From NCBI GenBank assembly GCA_041396125.1, contig JAWKZG010000011.1, forward strand, positions 1 through 64,000: a DNA stretch of 64,000 nucleotides. Reading direction: 5' to 3'. The position numbers and the translations under genes were made by a program. This document shows, in pieces, positions 52,234 to 60,643 of the stretch. This DNA is from JAWKZG01 sp041396125 (lineage in GTDB: Bacteria > Pseudomonadota > Gammaproteobacteria > Competibacterales > Competibacteraceae). How positions within the stretch are numbered: the first letter of the stretch is position 1; every line of letters starts with the position of its first letter. The notes under the pieces are model-generated. The model saw only the letters and a list, made by a program, of their open reading frames with translations. It ran no database searches and was not told where the DNA came from.

Positions 52234-53006
52234 ATGTTTGATTTAGGTTTGACCGGTAAAGTCGCCATGATCACCGGCGGCAGTGATGGACTGGGTTTTG
52301 CCAGTGCGCAGAGACTGGCCAGTGAAGGCTGTAAAATTGCCATTTGCGCACGTCGGCAGGCACATCTGGACGCTGCTGCTGAAGCGATCCGCACGCAGAC
52401 CGGAGCCGACGTCCTGGCGGTGCCTGCCGATGTATCCAAGGCGGCGGATATCGAGGCTTTTGTGACAGCAACCGTGACCCGTTTCGGCGGCGTTGATATT
52501 CTGCTCAATAACGCGGGCACCTCGGCGGCAGCCGCATTTGAAACGGTCGATGATGCCGCCTGGCAGGCCGATATTGACCTCAAGCTGATGGCGTCTGTGC
52601 GCTTTTGTCGCCATGTTATCCCGCTTATGCGCCAACGCGGCGGTGGCGCTATTGTCAACGCGACCATCGTCGGCGGCAAAGCCCGGCAGCGCGGGCGCTG
52701 CCAACGACCGTCACCCGCGCCGCCGGTATTAATCTGACCAAATCGCTGGCCAATGAATACGCCGCTGAAAATATTCGCGTCAATACCATCTGCATCGGTC
52801 TTATCAAAAGCGCGCAATGGGAGCGCCGGGCCGGGCCGGACGGGGTCGAAGCACTGTATGCCGAAATGGGCCAGTGCATCCCGCTGGGACGCATGGGCGA
52901 AGCTGAGGAATACGCCGATCTGGCCGCATTCCTGGTGTCGCAACGGGCGGCGTTTATCACTGGTACAGCGATTAATCTGGACGGTGGCATGGCAGCGGTG
53001 GTGTAA
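52234..53006 (+). pseudogene. SDR-family oxidoreductase, one frameshift; unusual active site
   Basis: About 258 residues. The first frame from 52234 (MFDLGLTGKVAMITGGSDGLGFASAQ) includes the cofactor loop and NNAG. Near 52682 a C is missing in GCAAAGCCCGG; the adjacent frame then reads SPAARALPTTVTRAAGINLTKSLANEY to the C-terminal FITGTAINLDGGMAAVV. Where classical SDRs have Tyr-x-x-x-Lys, this protein has Thr-x-x-x-Arg (TTVTRAAGINLTK), so it may belong to a divergent or catalytically different subgroup. The RBS GGAGAG lies before the ATG. It is 60 bases after the OYE gene and probably co-transcribed. Confidence 0.75.
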
Positions 53007-53047
53007 CATGCCGTTTCGCTTACAGCAGGGATAAACCCGCGTCAATC

Positions 53048-54049
53048 ATGGACTCATTAACTCAAGTCGCGCTCGGCGCAGCTGTCGGTACCGCCGTGCT
53101 GGGCCGCCGCATTGGCTATCGCGCCGCACTCTGGGGCGGCATCTGCGGCACGCTGCCGGATCTGGATGTGTTTATTCCGTTCGGCGATCCGGTAGCCGAT
53201 TTCACTTATCATCGCAGTTTCAGTCATTCCTTACTGGTCCTGACGGCGCTGACGCCCATACTGGTGTGGTTAATCATCAGAATTCATCCACAGACCGCAG
53301 TTTATAAACGACAATGGTTCTGGCTGGTGTGGCTGGCGCTAATCACCCACAGCCTGCTGGACAGTCTGACGATTTATGGCACGCAAGTGCTCTGGCCACT
53401 GCTGGATACGCCAGTCGGTATAGGCAGTATTTTCATCATCGATCCGCTGTATACGGTGCCGCTGCTGGTCGGCGTGCTCGGTGCGCTGCTGTTGTGGCGC
53501 AAACCTGCACGCGGGGCACAGATCAATCTGTGGGGGCTGGGCTTGAGTACGCTGTATCTGGGTTGGAGTCTGGTCGCACAGCAGATCGTGACCGAGCAGG
53601 CCCGTACCGCGCTGGCGCAGCAAAATATAGGTTACGAACGGCTGCTGGCAACGCCCGCTCCCTTCAACACCGTGCTATGGCGTATCGTGGCCATGGACAA
53701 AAATCATTACCACGAAGGCTATTATTCACTGCTCGATCAGCACGCCAACATTTCCTTCCATGAGTATCCCAGTCAGGAATCATTGCTCGAACCACTGGCG
53801 TCGCACTGGCCGGTCGAGCGCCTGCGCTGGTTTAGCAAGGGCTTTTACAAAGTCAGCGAAAACAACGGCAAAATCATCATGAGCGATCTGCGCATGGGAC
53901 TGGAGCCGGATTATGTGTTTGCTTTCATCGTCGGCAGCATCAGCAATCCGCATCCGGTTCCCGCTGCCAGTGAACGCTATCAGTCGGTGCGTGACTGGAG
54001 CCGCCTGCCTGCGGTGTTTCGACGCATCTGGGATGCAAACGCGCTGTAA
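53048..54049 (+). CDS. YdjM-type inner-membrane metal-dependent hydrolase (DUF457)
   Basis: 333 residues. Starts MDSLTQVALGAAVGTAVLGRRIGYRAALWGGICGTLPDLDVF; the motif DFTYHRSFSHSLLVLTALTPI has the His-x-x-x-x-His-Ser pattern of this membrane hydrolase family, followed by THSLLDSLTIYGTQVLWPL. Several helices are present in the first 200 residues, then a long periplasmic or cytoplasmic C-terminal domain with WRIVAMDKNHYHEGYYSLLD. Physiological role unknown. Begins 42 bases after the SDR gene. Downstream lies a repeat-rich intergenic region. Confidence 0.82.
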   Translation: MDSLTQVALGAAVGTAVLGRRIGYRAALWGGICGTLPDLDVFIPFGDPVADFTYHRSFSHSLLVLTALTPILVWLIIRIHPQTAVYKRQWFWLVWLALITHSLLDSLTIYGTQVLWPLLDTPVGIGSIFIIDPLYTVPLLVGVLGALLLWRKPARGAQINLWGLGLSTLYLGWSLVAQQIVTEQARTALAQQNIGYERLLATPAPFNTVLWRIVAMDKNHYHEGYYSLLDQHANISFHEYPSQESLLEPLASHWPVERLRWFSKGFYKVSENNGKIIMSDLRMGLEPDYVFAFIVGSISNPHPVPAASERYQSVRDWSRLPAVFRRIWDANAL

Positions 54050-54540
54050 TACGGAAATATCGGCTTTCTTCGCACTCTGCGGTCGATTTCTGCCCCTGTC
54101 GCATACTCTTCCTGGATTCCCGCCTGCGCGGGAATGACGGAAAGACTGGCGAAGGATAGGCAACAAAAGTAGCCCGGATAGAGTGAAACGGCATCCGGGG
54201 CATACTGGACTCCCGCCTGCGCGGGAATGACGGAAAGACTGGCGAAGGATAGGTGATGGAAGTAGCCCGGATAAAGTGAAACGGCATCCGGGACATACTG
54301 GATTCCCGCCTGCGCGGGAATGACGGACTTTTACGGTGACACTCTCGTATTCTTGCTGACTGAATTTCCGCCTGCACGGGAATGACAAATCTTATAGCCT
54401 CAAAACAAAAACAAACAGGCTTGCTTGTTTTTTAATAAAATAAAACTTAGAATCCTGCTATCCAGGCCGGCATATTGAATCTGCCTCCGGATGAACAACT
54501 TACTGCTCATACCCGTATTCTTCAGGAGATAATAACGCCT
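54050..54540. repeat. Repeat-rich intergenic region: dRS3-like palindromes alternating with GTAGCCCGGATA elements
   Basis: dRS3-like palindromes occur at 54116-54135, 54209-54228, 54302-54321 and, decayed, 54364-54383; the first three are 93 bases apart. Between them lie two GTAGCCCGGATA...GGCATCCGGG elements (54169-54200, 54262-54294), so the composite unit of about 93 bases is tandemly duplicated. The stretch holds no gene. The last part is AT-rich and includes AGGAG at 54524-54528, the ribosome-binding site for the TRAP gene downstream. Confidence 0.88.
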
Positions 54541-55670
54541 ATGAAGCCTGTCACCTTAGCGCCCACCCTTGCTGCCCTAGCTCTCGGCGTGATGACCACA
54601 ACGGCTGTCGCCGCCACCTCTTTCATTGCCAATTCCTTCTACGACCAACAGCACCCGCATTCCCGCTTCGGTTATATCGAGTGGGCCGAACTGGTCAAAG
54701 AACTCTCCAACGGCGATCTGCAGCCCGAGGTTTACACCGGCACTGTGCTGCTGGCACCGCGCGCCAGTCTGCAGGGCATTCGCGACAATATTGCTCAGGT
54801 CGCCCATCACCCGGCTGTTTACACACCGTCCGAGCTGCCGGTTGCCAATGCCGTGCAGGAGCTGGGCTTCAATTTCGATGATCCGCTGACCGGCGTGCTG
54901 GCTGTGACCGATTTCAGCCTCAATAATCCCCTGCAGCTGAAAGAATGGGAAGACGTCGGTATCGTCTATCTTGGTGCGTATAACACCACGCCTTATGTGC
55001 TGTTCTGCCGCGAGCCGGTCCGCACGCTGGACGAGTTGCGCGGCAAACGTATTCGCACCGCCGGCTCGACCGTTTTTGCCAATGGGTGGAAGAAGCAGGC
55101 GGTATCCCCGTCAATGTGCCTTCCGGCGGGAGTGTACCTGGCGGCCTCGATCGTGGCTCGCTGGATTGCGCTTCCAGCTCACCCGCGATCGATCCAGCCG
55201 TTCCTTGTGAGGAAGTGGCAGAACACACCACCCTGCTGCCCACCGGCATGTACAGTCCGGCCCGCACTGGGGTTATAACCCGGATTTCTGGGCCAGCCTC
55301 AGCCAGGAACAGCGTCAGATTCTGATCCAGAGCCACCGCACGGGCGATGACCCGGATGGTTGTGCAATATCAGAAAAATGGATAGATCCGCTGGCCAAAG
55401 CCGTAGCTAAAGGCCATCAGGTGCATCAGCCTGGCAGATATCGTGGCGTCAGTGAAGCGTTCATGTTAGCTACCGAAAATATCTATGAGACTGTCCAGAC
55501 CCGCTACGGCATCGAAGACGCCAAAAAGCGCTGATCGATGATTTTCGTGCCACTTGTGCCAGAGTGGGAAAAACTGCTGGAAAATGTTGATCGGGAAGAC
55601 GAAGCTGCGCTGGCGAACTACAGCCATACAAATCTACAACAAGCTGGCACCGGATTACGGTATCCGTTAA
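54541..55670 (+). pseudogene. TRAP transporter substrate-binding protein (DctP type), multiply frame-disrupted
   Basis: Intact N-terminal part from the ATG at 54541: signal peptide MKPVTLAPTLAALALGVMTT...VAAT, then WAELVKELSNGDLQPEVYTGTVLLAPRASLQGIRDNIAQV and TLDELRGKRIRTAGSTVFAN. After about 55085 homology jumps between frames: GGIPVNVPSG, GLDRGSLDCA, EHTTLLPTGMYS, then FWASLSQEQRQILI, VSEAFMLATENIYETVQTRYG and finally NVDREDEAAL with IYNKLAPDYGIR and a stop at 55668-55670. At least five shifts occur within 600 bases. The gene heads a TRAP operon whose membrane genes are otherwise complete. Either this segment is poorly sequenced or the gene is decaying. Confidence 0.8.
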
Positions 55671-55762
55671 TCCTGTTTGCCGAACTTGAACACACAGGCT
55701 GCACGATGGCAGCCGGGTGACGAGCAAACCCTGCAGCTCTAATCGGCAAGGAGACTTTTCGT

Positions 55763-56315
55763 CGTGGCAAGACTTCCACGAGTGAGCTCCCAGGCGCACC
55801 CGGGCGAAAATCATGAAAGCCACGCTTGACTGTATTCTGGACATCGGCGTACGCGAGACAACCTCCAGCATCGCCCGGCGAGCGGGTATTTCACGTGGCG
55901 CGCTGATGCACCATTACCCGACCAAAGAAGCCCTGATGCATGCGGCGCTGGAAGATTTGCTGGAACAGGTTGCCACCGTAGGCCAGCTGGCTACAGACAT
56001 CAGCGCTGGCACGATGGATTTCGATACCTTTCTGGCCACCCTGTGCGATCACTTCACCGGCGATCTGTTCATGGCGCGCTGGAATATCTGCCGCCCGCAC
56101 ACTGAGTCATCCATAAAAAACGTACTGCTTCCCTGGCTCACCGTTTCAATGAATCGCTGGAACAGATATGGGATCAATTAGTGAGCTATGACCGGGGCGA
56201 TAACGCACCAAGCGCACGACCATTAACGCCACCTTGTGGCATGTTCCGCGGGATGGGTGCGCAAAGCGTCTGGCGTGATGATCCGACACTGTACCGCGAC
56301 ATGCTGTTGTTCTGA
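55763..56315 (+). pseudogene. TetR-family transcriptional regulator, frame-disrupted
   Basis: The DNA-binding domain is clear in one frame: ATLDCILDIGVRETTSSIARRAGISRGALMHHYPTKEALMHAALEDLLEQV (from 55813). A GTG at 55763 with AAGGAG upstream gives VARLPRVSSQA in another frame, so the true start is probably there with a shift near 55795. Near 56110 the frame breaks again; the other frame continues ASLAHRFNESLEQIWDQL and ends CGMFRGMGAQSVWRDDPTLYRDMLLF at 56315, a normal TetR ligand-domain end. It sits between the TRAP binding-protein and small-membrane-subunit genes, so it probably regulates this transporter. Confidence 0.72.
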
Positions 56316-56349
56316 AACAGGCCCTGACTGTTATGAGGTTTCATACCCC

Positions 56350-56877
56350 GTGACCAACCGCCCGGACTTACCTGCCAATGCTGCAAAAAAAGCGGGGCCA
56401 CGGCCACTTTTGTCAGCGGCTGACCCTGGCTATGGGGGCATTCGCGCGCTGACTCTGATGGCTTTGCACGTGACGCTCGATATCGTACTGCGGGTTGTAC
56501 TGGGTTCGTCGTTTCCCGGTACGCTCGAAGTGGTGTCTTTCTATTACATGGTGTGCGCGGTATTCCTGCCGCTGGCCTACGTCGAGCTGCAGGGCGAACA
56601 CATTTGTGTGGACGTGCTGACCTCACGACTGCCGGGCAGCCTGCAACTGATCCTGTATGTGCTGTCCTGCCTGCTGGGTCTGCTCTACTTCAGCATGCTC
56701 GGCTATCAAAGCCTGCTCGATTCGATACGCGCCACCAGCCGCCTGGAAACTGCCATGGCCAATTTCACGTTCTATATCTGGCCCAGTCGCTGGGCCCTGA
56801 CCCTGGGATTCGCGGCGATCCTGCTCGCGATCTGCGCCAATATGCTCAAAGCGCTTACCCTGCGTAAAGCGCTATAG
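56350..56877 (+). CDS. TRAP transporter small membrane subunit (DctQ type)
   Basis: About 175 residues with four helices: ALTLMALHVTLDIVLRVVLG, TLEVVSFYYMVCAVFLPLAYVELQGEHICVDVL, LQLILYVLSCLLGLLYFSMLGYQ and a C-terminal ALTLGFAAILLAICANML. The Y/F-x-E-x-x-H/G-I-x-V segment is typical of the family. The start is uncertain: GTG at 56350 leaves an unusual N-terminus, while the ATG at 56378 in another frame gives QRLTLAMGAF, which looks more like a DctQ first helix and would join by one shift near 56440. It is followed 10 bases on by the large subunit. Confidence 0.82.
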   Translation: MTNRPDLPANAAKKAGPRPLLSAADPGYGGIRALTLMALHVTLDIVLRVVLGSSFPGTLEVVSFYYMVCAVFLPLAYVELQGEHICVDVLTSRLPGSLQLILYVLSCLLGLLYFSMLGYQSLLDSIRATSRLETAMANFTFYIWPSRWALTLGFAAILLAICANMLKALTLRKAL

Positions 56878-56886
56878 GACCCCTGT

Positions 56887-58194
56887 ATGAGTAATCTGGA
56901 TATTGGCCTGACCGGTATTGCGGTTGCCCTAAGTCTGATCGCCCTGCGCGTACCGATTGGCGTCGCGCTGGGTCTGGTATCGATTTTTGGCATCAGCCAG
57001 ATCACCAGCATGCGGGTCGCCTGGGGCATGATTTCCGCCACCCCGTTCGACTTCGTTGGCCAGTGGGAACTCTCGGCCGCGCCCATGTTTCTTTTCATGG
57101 GCTATTTGTGCACGACTACTGCCATGACGCAAGGCCTGTTTCAGGCGATGCGTCTGTATCTGGCGCGACTGCCGGGCGGACTGGCAGTTTCCAGCGTGCT
57201 GGCATCGGCGTTTTTTGCGGCAGCCTCCGGCTCCAGTGTGGCGACCTCGGCGGCGATGTCCCGCATCGCTGTGCCGGAAATGCTCAAACATAATTATGAC
57301 AAAGGGCTGGCGACCGGAACCGTGGCCGCCTCCGGCACGCTGGGCTCGCTGATCCCGCCCAGTGTGCTGCTGGTGCTGTACGGGGTTTATGCCCAGGTAT
57401 CGGTCGGGCAGCTTTTTATGGCTGGATTTCTGCCTGGTCTGCTGTCTGCCCTGCTCTATATTCTCATGATCATTGCGCGCGTGCGCCTCAATCCCGCCCT
57501 GGCGGGTGATGCTCAGGTCAGCTCAAACTGGCAGGAAAAATGGCAGGCTCTGAAGGGCATCTGGCCCCTGCCGGTGCTGATTGCCGCAGTGCTCGGTGGT
57601 ATTTTCATGGGCTTTTTCTCACCCACCGAAGCGGGCGCTGTCGGCACCAGTTTCGCTGCGCTGATTGCGCTGACACGAGGCACGCTCACCCGCACCGCAA
57701 TCAAAGAAGCCCTGATCAGCACAGCGATCAGCACCGCCAGTATTTTCATTATTCTGATCGGCTCGCTGTTCTTTACCCGCTTTCTGGCGCTCAGCGGCGT
57801 GCCGGTCGCTTTTTCCAATCTGATACTCGGTGTCAGCACCGAAACCTGGTGGATTATTATCGCGGTAGCGCTGATCTATCTGGTGCTGGGCATGTTTATC
57901 GACTCCATCGGTCTGTTGTTGCTGACCCTGCCACTGATTCTGCCGCTGCTGCAAGGTGCTGACATCAATCTGGTATGGTTCGGTATTATCATCATCAAAT
58001 TGCTGGAAATCGGACTGGTCACTCCGCCCATAGGGTTGAATGTCTACGTTATCAAAGGCGCGCTGGGCAAGAGTGTGGAACTGGCAGAAGTGTTTAAAGG
58101 GGTGACCTGGTTCATTGTCATGGATCTGGTCGCGCTGCTGTTTATCATACTCATCCCCGCCCTGTCGCTATATCTGCCACAGCAAATGTTCTGA
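56887..58194 (+). CDS. TRAP transporter large membrane subunit (DctM type)
   Basis: 435 residues, about 12 helices, forming the ion-coupled transport channel. Family segments: FMGYLCTTTAMTQGLFQAMRLYLARLPGGLAVSSVLASAFFAAASGSSVATSAAM, GTLGSLIPPSVLLVLYGVYAQVSVGQLFMAG, MGFFSPTEAGAVGTSFA and a C-terminal LLEIGLVTPPIGLNVYVIKG. Complete and in one frame, unlike its binding protein. It works with DctQ and the binding protein; substrate unknown, though these systems mostly carry organic acids or related compounds. The amidohydrolase gene follows after 48 bases. Confidence 0.9.
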   Translation: MSNLDIGLTGIAVALSLIALRVPIGVALGLVSIFGISQITSMRVAWGMISATPFDFVGQWELSAAPMFLFMGYLCTTTAMTQGLFQAMRLYLARLPGGLAVSSVLASAFFAAASGSSVATSAAMSRIAVPEMLKHNYDKGLATGTVAASGTLGSLIPPSVLLVLYGVYAQVSVGQLFMAGFLPGLLSALLYILMIIARVRLNPALAGDAQVSSNWQEKWQALKGIWPLPVLIAAVLGGIFMGFFSPTEAGAVGTSFAALIALTRGTLTRTAIKEALISTAISTASIFIILIGSLFFTRFLALSGVPVAFSNLILGVSTETWWIIIAVALIYLVLGMFIDSIGLLLLTLPLILPLLQGADINLVWFGIIIIKLLEIGLVTPPIGLNVYVIKGALGKSVELAEVFKGVTWFIVMDLVALLFIILIPALSLYLPQQMF

Positions 58195-58242
58195 CGCCCG
58201 CATGATCTGCAAGCCATTCGCTAATCCAGAGAAACAACTTAA

Positions 58243-59484
58243 ATGAAATCAATGAGTACAATAAAATTCATCAATACCAACCTCATCGACACGCGCCAGG
58301 GCGTTGTTTTAGCCGACCAGCAGGTGCTGATCGAAGCAGGTCGCATCAGCGCGGTCGGAAGCGATGTCCCGGCCCCGGCCGATGCCCGCATCATCGACCT
58401 GAAAGGCCGATTTCTGATGCCCGGACTGTGTGACTCGCATGTCCATGTGACCGCTATCACGCCCAATTTCGCCCTGCTCGAAACGCTGTCGCCGTTTTAT
58501 GTCGGTGCTAAATCCAGCGAATTACTGCACGCTATGCTGATGCGCGGCTTCACCACCGTGCGCGACGCCGGCGGCGCTGATCACGGTCTGGCCCAGGCAG
58601 TGGCTGAAGACAGTCTGCCCGGCCCGCGTATTCTGTACTGTGGCAATGCGCTGTCACAGACCGGCGGTCATGCCGATATGCGGGGACCGGGCCAGCAGAC
58701 ATTTGAAGGCTGTTTTTGCTGCGCCGGCCTGGGTCGTGTCTGCGACGGCGTCAGCGAAGTGCGTCGGGCCGCCCGTGACGAAATTCGCAAGGGCGCAACG
58801 CAGATCAAGATCATGGCCTCCGGGGGTGTTTCCTCCCCGACCGACCGTATCGACAGCACTCAGTTTTCGCTGGAAGAGATCGATGCCATCGTGGAGGAAG
58901 CCACTGCGGCCAATATCCACACCATGGCGCATGCCTATACCGCGCGAGCTATCAATCGTCTGCTGCCGCGCGGTGTGAAAACCATCGAACACGGTAATCT
59001 GATGGATGAGGAAAGCTGTCGCCTGTTTCTCGAACATAACGCCTATCTCACGCCAACACTGTCAACCTATGACGCGCTGGCCAAAGAAGGGGTTGAAGCC
59101 GGTATGGCGGCGCATCTGCAACAGAAAGTCTACGATGTGCTCGATGCCGGCGGACAGGCGCTGGAAATGGCGCATCGGCATGGCGTGAAAATGTTGTTTG
59201 GCACCGATCTGCTCGGCAGTATGCAACGCCATCAGCTGAATGAGTTTCATATTCGTGCGGAGGTCGTCCCGGCGGACGAACTGATCCGCGCCGCCACTTG
59301 CCATGCTGCCGACGCTTACGGCGCCAGCGGCGACTTCGGTGAAGTCATCCCCGGCGCACGCGCTGACCTGATCGTGCTGGAAAACAACCCGCTGGATGAC
59401 ATCAAGGTTCTAACCGATCCTGAGCAGCAACTGGCGCTGATCATGAAAGCCGGCAAGCTGTATAAGCAGACTCTGGCTGGCTAA
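58243..59484 (+). CDS. Metal-dependent amidohydrolase (imidazolonepropionase/dipeptidase-like)
   Basis: 413 residues of the amidohydrolase superfamily, with N- and C-terminal beta-sandwich parts (IDLKGRFLMPGLCDSHVHVTAI holds the first metal-binding His pair). Further ligands: TQIKIMASGG (Lys for metal bridging), HTMAHAYTARA, KTIEHGNLMD and the metal Asp in LFGTDLLGSM. The C-terminus GEVIPGARADLIVLENNPLDDI is typical. ATGs at 58243 and 58252 are possible. It is the last gene of the TRAP operon and probably hydrolyses the imported compound. Confidence 0.85.
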   Translation: MKSMSTIKFINTNLIDTRQGVVLADQQVLIEAGRISAVGSDVPAPADARIIDLKGRFLMPGLCDSHVHVTAITPNFALLETLSPFYVGAKSSELLHAMLMRGFTTVRDAGGADHGLAQAVAEDSLPGPRILYCGNALSQTGGHADMRGPGQQTFEGCFCCAGLGRVCDGVSEVRRAARDEIRKGATQIKIMASGGVSSPTDRIDSTQFSLEEIDAIVEEATAANIHTMAHAYTARAINRLLPRGVKTIEHGNLMDEESCRLFLEHNAYLTPTLSTYDALAKEGVEAGMAAHLQQKVYDVLDAGGQALEMAHRHGVKMLFGTDLLGSMQRHQLNEFHIRAEVVPADELIRAATCHAADAYGASGDFGEVIPGARADLIVLENNPLDDIKVLTDPEQQLALIMKAGKLYKQTLAG

Positions 59485-59496
59485 CACATCTGCCAT

Positions 59497-59619
59497 TGTC
59501 CGGGCGACAATCCGGACAGCGGAGTTTTTCAGTACAGGGACGTACTGAACGCTGATCAACAGGGTAACATGTTGATCAGCGGAGAAATCGAACATCTTGA
59601 TGTTCTGATTTTCGATTTC
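59497..59619. other. Array of four consecutive hairpins after the amidohydrolase gene
   Basis: TGTCCGG/CCGGACA (59497-59518); TTCAGTAC/GTACTGAA (59528-59549); GCTGATCAAC/GTTGATCAGC (59551-59580); GAAATCGAA/TTCGATTTC (59584-59619), which encloses a further palindrome GAACATC-TT-GATGTTC. All stems are perfect and lie within 123 bases between a plus-strand stop and a convergent gene end. Any terminator needed here would be supplied by one of them, but four in series are more than a terminator needs. It matches none of the repeat families seen elsewhere in the window. Confidence 0.75.
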
Positions 59620-59651
59620 AAAAAGTCAGGATGATATTTTTGAAACAGACT

Positions 59652-60020
59652 TTACGTACTGATAGCATCGGTAAAGGTCAGTCGATTACCGAAAGGATCA
59701 TTCACAGACATATCCCGGCTGCCCCAGGGCATTTCATCTATACCTGGCCGGGCATAGCGGTAGTATCTGGCATGTAACTCCCGCTGCAATGCCTCCAGCT
59801 GGTCTGTTTCAATCCTGAGCGCGGCACCTGGACTGCAGTCTCCGTGATGCTCTGACAGATGGAGAATGCAGTCCTCCCTGGATATCTGCATATACAGCGG
59901 CAGTCCTTCGGCAAAACGATGCTCCCAATCGACCCGAAAACCCAGGAAATCCACATAGAATTCCCGTGCTTTAGCCTCGTCAAAAATGCGAAGAATAGGC
60001 GTCGTTTTTCCCAGTGTCAT
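59652..60020 (-). CDS. VOC-family (glyoxalase/bleomycin-resistance-like) protein
   Basis: 122 residues. Starts MTLGKTTPILRIFDEAKAREFYVDFLGFRVDWEHRF, a beta-alpha-beta unit of the vicinal-oxygen-chelate fold, followed by LHLSEHHGD and DPFGNRLTFTD, the usual closing motif with metal-ligand Glu or similar replaced. Typical of small glyoxalase-superfamily proteins described as 'bleomycin resistance' without evidence of that role. No operon partner: it lies between the hairpin array and the DksA-like gene on the same strand. Confidence 0.8.
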   Translation of the reverse strand: MTLGKTTPILRIFDEAKAREFYVDFLGFRVDWEHRFAEGLPLYMQISREDCILHLSEHHGDCSPGAALRIETDQLEALQRELHARYYRYARPGIDEMPWGSRDMSVNDPFGNRLTFTDAIST

Positions 60021-60101
60021 AGCAGGCCTCCCCAGACTCAGGTTCTGTCAGCCAATAGTAGCAGTCAGCTTGCAGGCTTGCCGTGTTTCGTGTTTCTTGG
60101 C

Positions 60102-60452
60102 CTAGTCACCCTTTGTCTTGTCAACGCAGCCGATACAACGCGTAGCGGTAGGATCGATGGCAAGCCGGCGAATATCAATCTCTTCATCGCAAATAAAGCA
60201 GTAACCATAGTCCCCGGATTCAATACGGCGTAAAGCCCCCTCGATCTTTACAAGCTGATGCTGTCGCCGCCGGGCTGTTTCCAGCGCCATCTGCTGGGCC
60301 TGCATAGCATCCATACGAGAAAGCCGACCGACGCGGGTCTGATCCAGCTCGACCGTTCCGCTGCTCTCATCCAGCGTTTTCTCCAGCGTCTGCAGCTCGT
60401 CTTTCAGACTAAGCAGTTTTTGTTTGGCTTGTTCAATCTCGTTGTTGTTCAT
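60102..60452 (-). CDS. DksA/TraR-family C4 zinc-finger protein
   Basis: 116 residues. An N-terminal coiled coil (NNEIEQAKQKLLSLKDELQTLEKTLDES) leads to RRIESGDYGYCFICDEEIDIRRLAIDPTATRCIGC, the four-Cys zinc finger. These proteins bind the RNA-polymerase secondary channel. It is shorter than DksA (about 150) and lacks its full coiled-coil tip, so it is probably a DksA-like paralogue. The start ATG at 60452 is preceded by GGAG-poor sequence (CCCC), so expression level is hard to judge. An inverted repeat and GTAGCCCGG element lie upstream. Confidence 0.85.
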   Translation of the reverse strand: MNNNEIEQAKQKLLSLKDELQTLEKTLDESSGTVELDQTRVGRLSRMDAMQAQQMALETARRRQHQLVKIEGALRRIESGDYGYCFICDEEIDIRRLAIDPTATRCIGCVDKTKGD

Positions 60453-60506
60453 GGGGGCCTGCCACTCCTGTTATCACTGTTAACAGCTTTATAACAGATT
60501 GGTACA

Positions 60507-60618
60507 GGTTCGCAGGATGTGGTGAGCCTGCGAACCGCATCAATTTATCCGGGCTACACGACTTGTACGCTGACCTGAGCAGATATCCCCGGATGCCGTT
60601 TCACTCTATCCGGGCTAC
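60507..60618. repeat. Hairpin and inverted GTAGCCCGG repeats
   Basis: GGTTCGCAGG (60507-60516) pairs with CCTGCGAACC (60527-60536). Directly after it TATCCGGGCTAC (60547-60557) and a full reversed copy of the CCGGATGCC...TATCCGGGCTAC element (60587-60618) are present, the same family as at 32647, 32804, 54169 and 54262. It lies between the DksA-like gene and the end of the second TRAP operon. Confidence 0.75.
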
Positions 60619-60643
60619 GTTACTGCACTGAAGATCCGGCATC

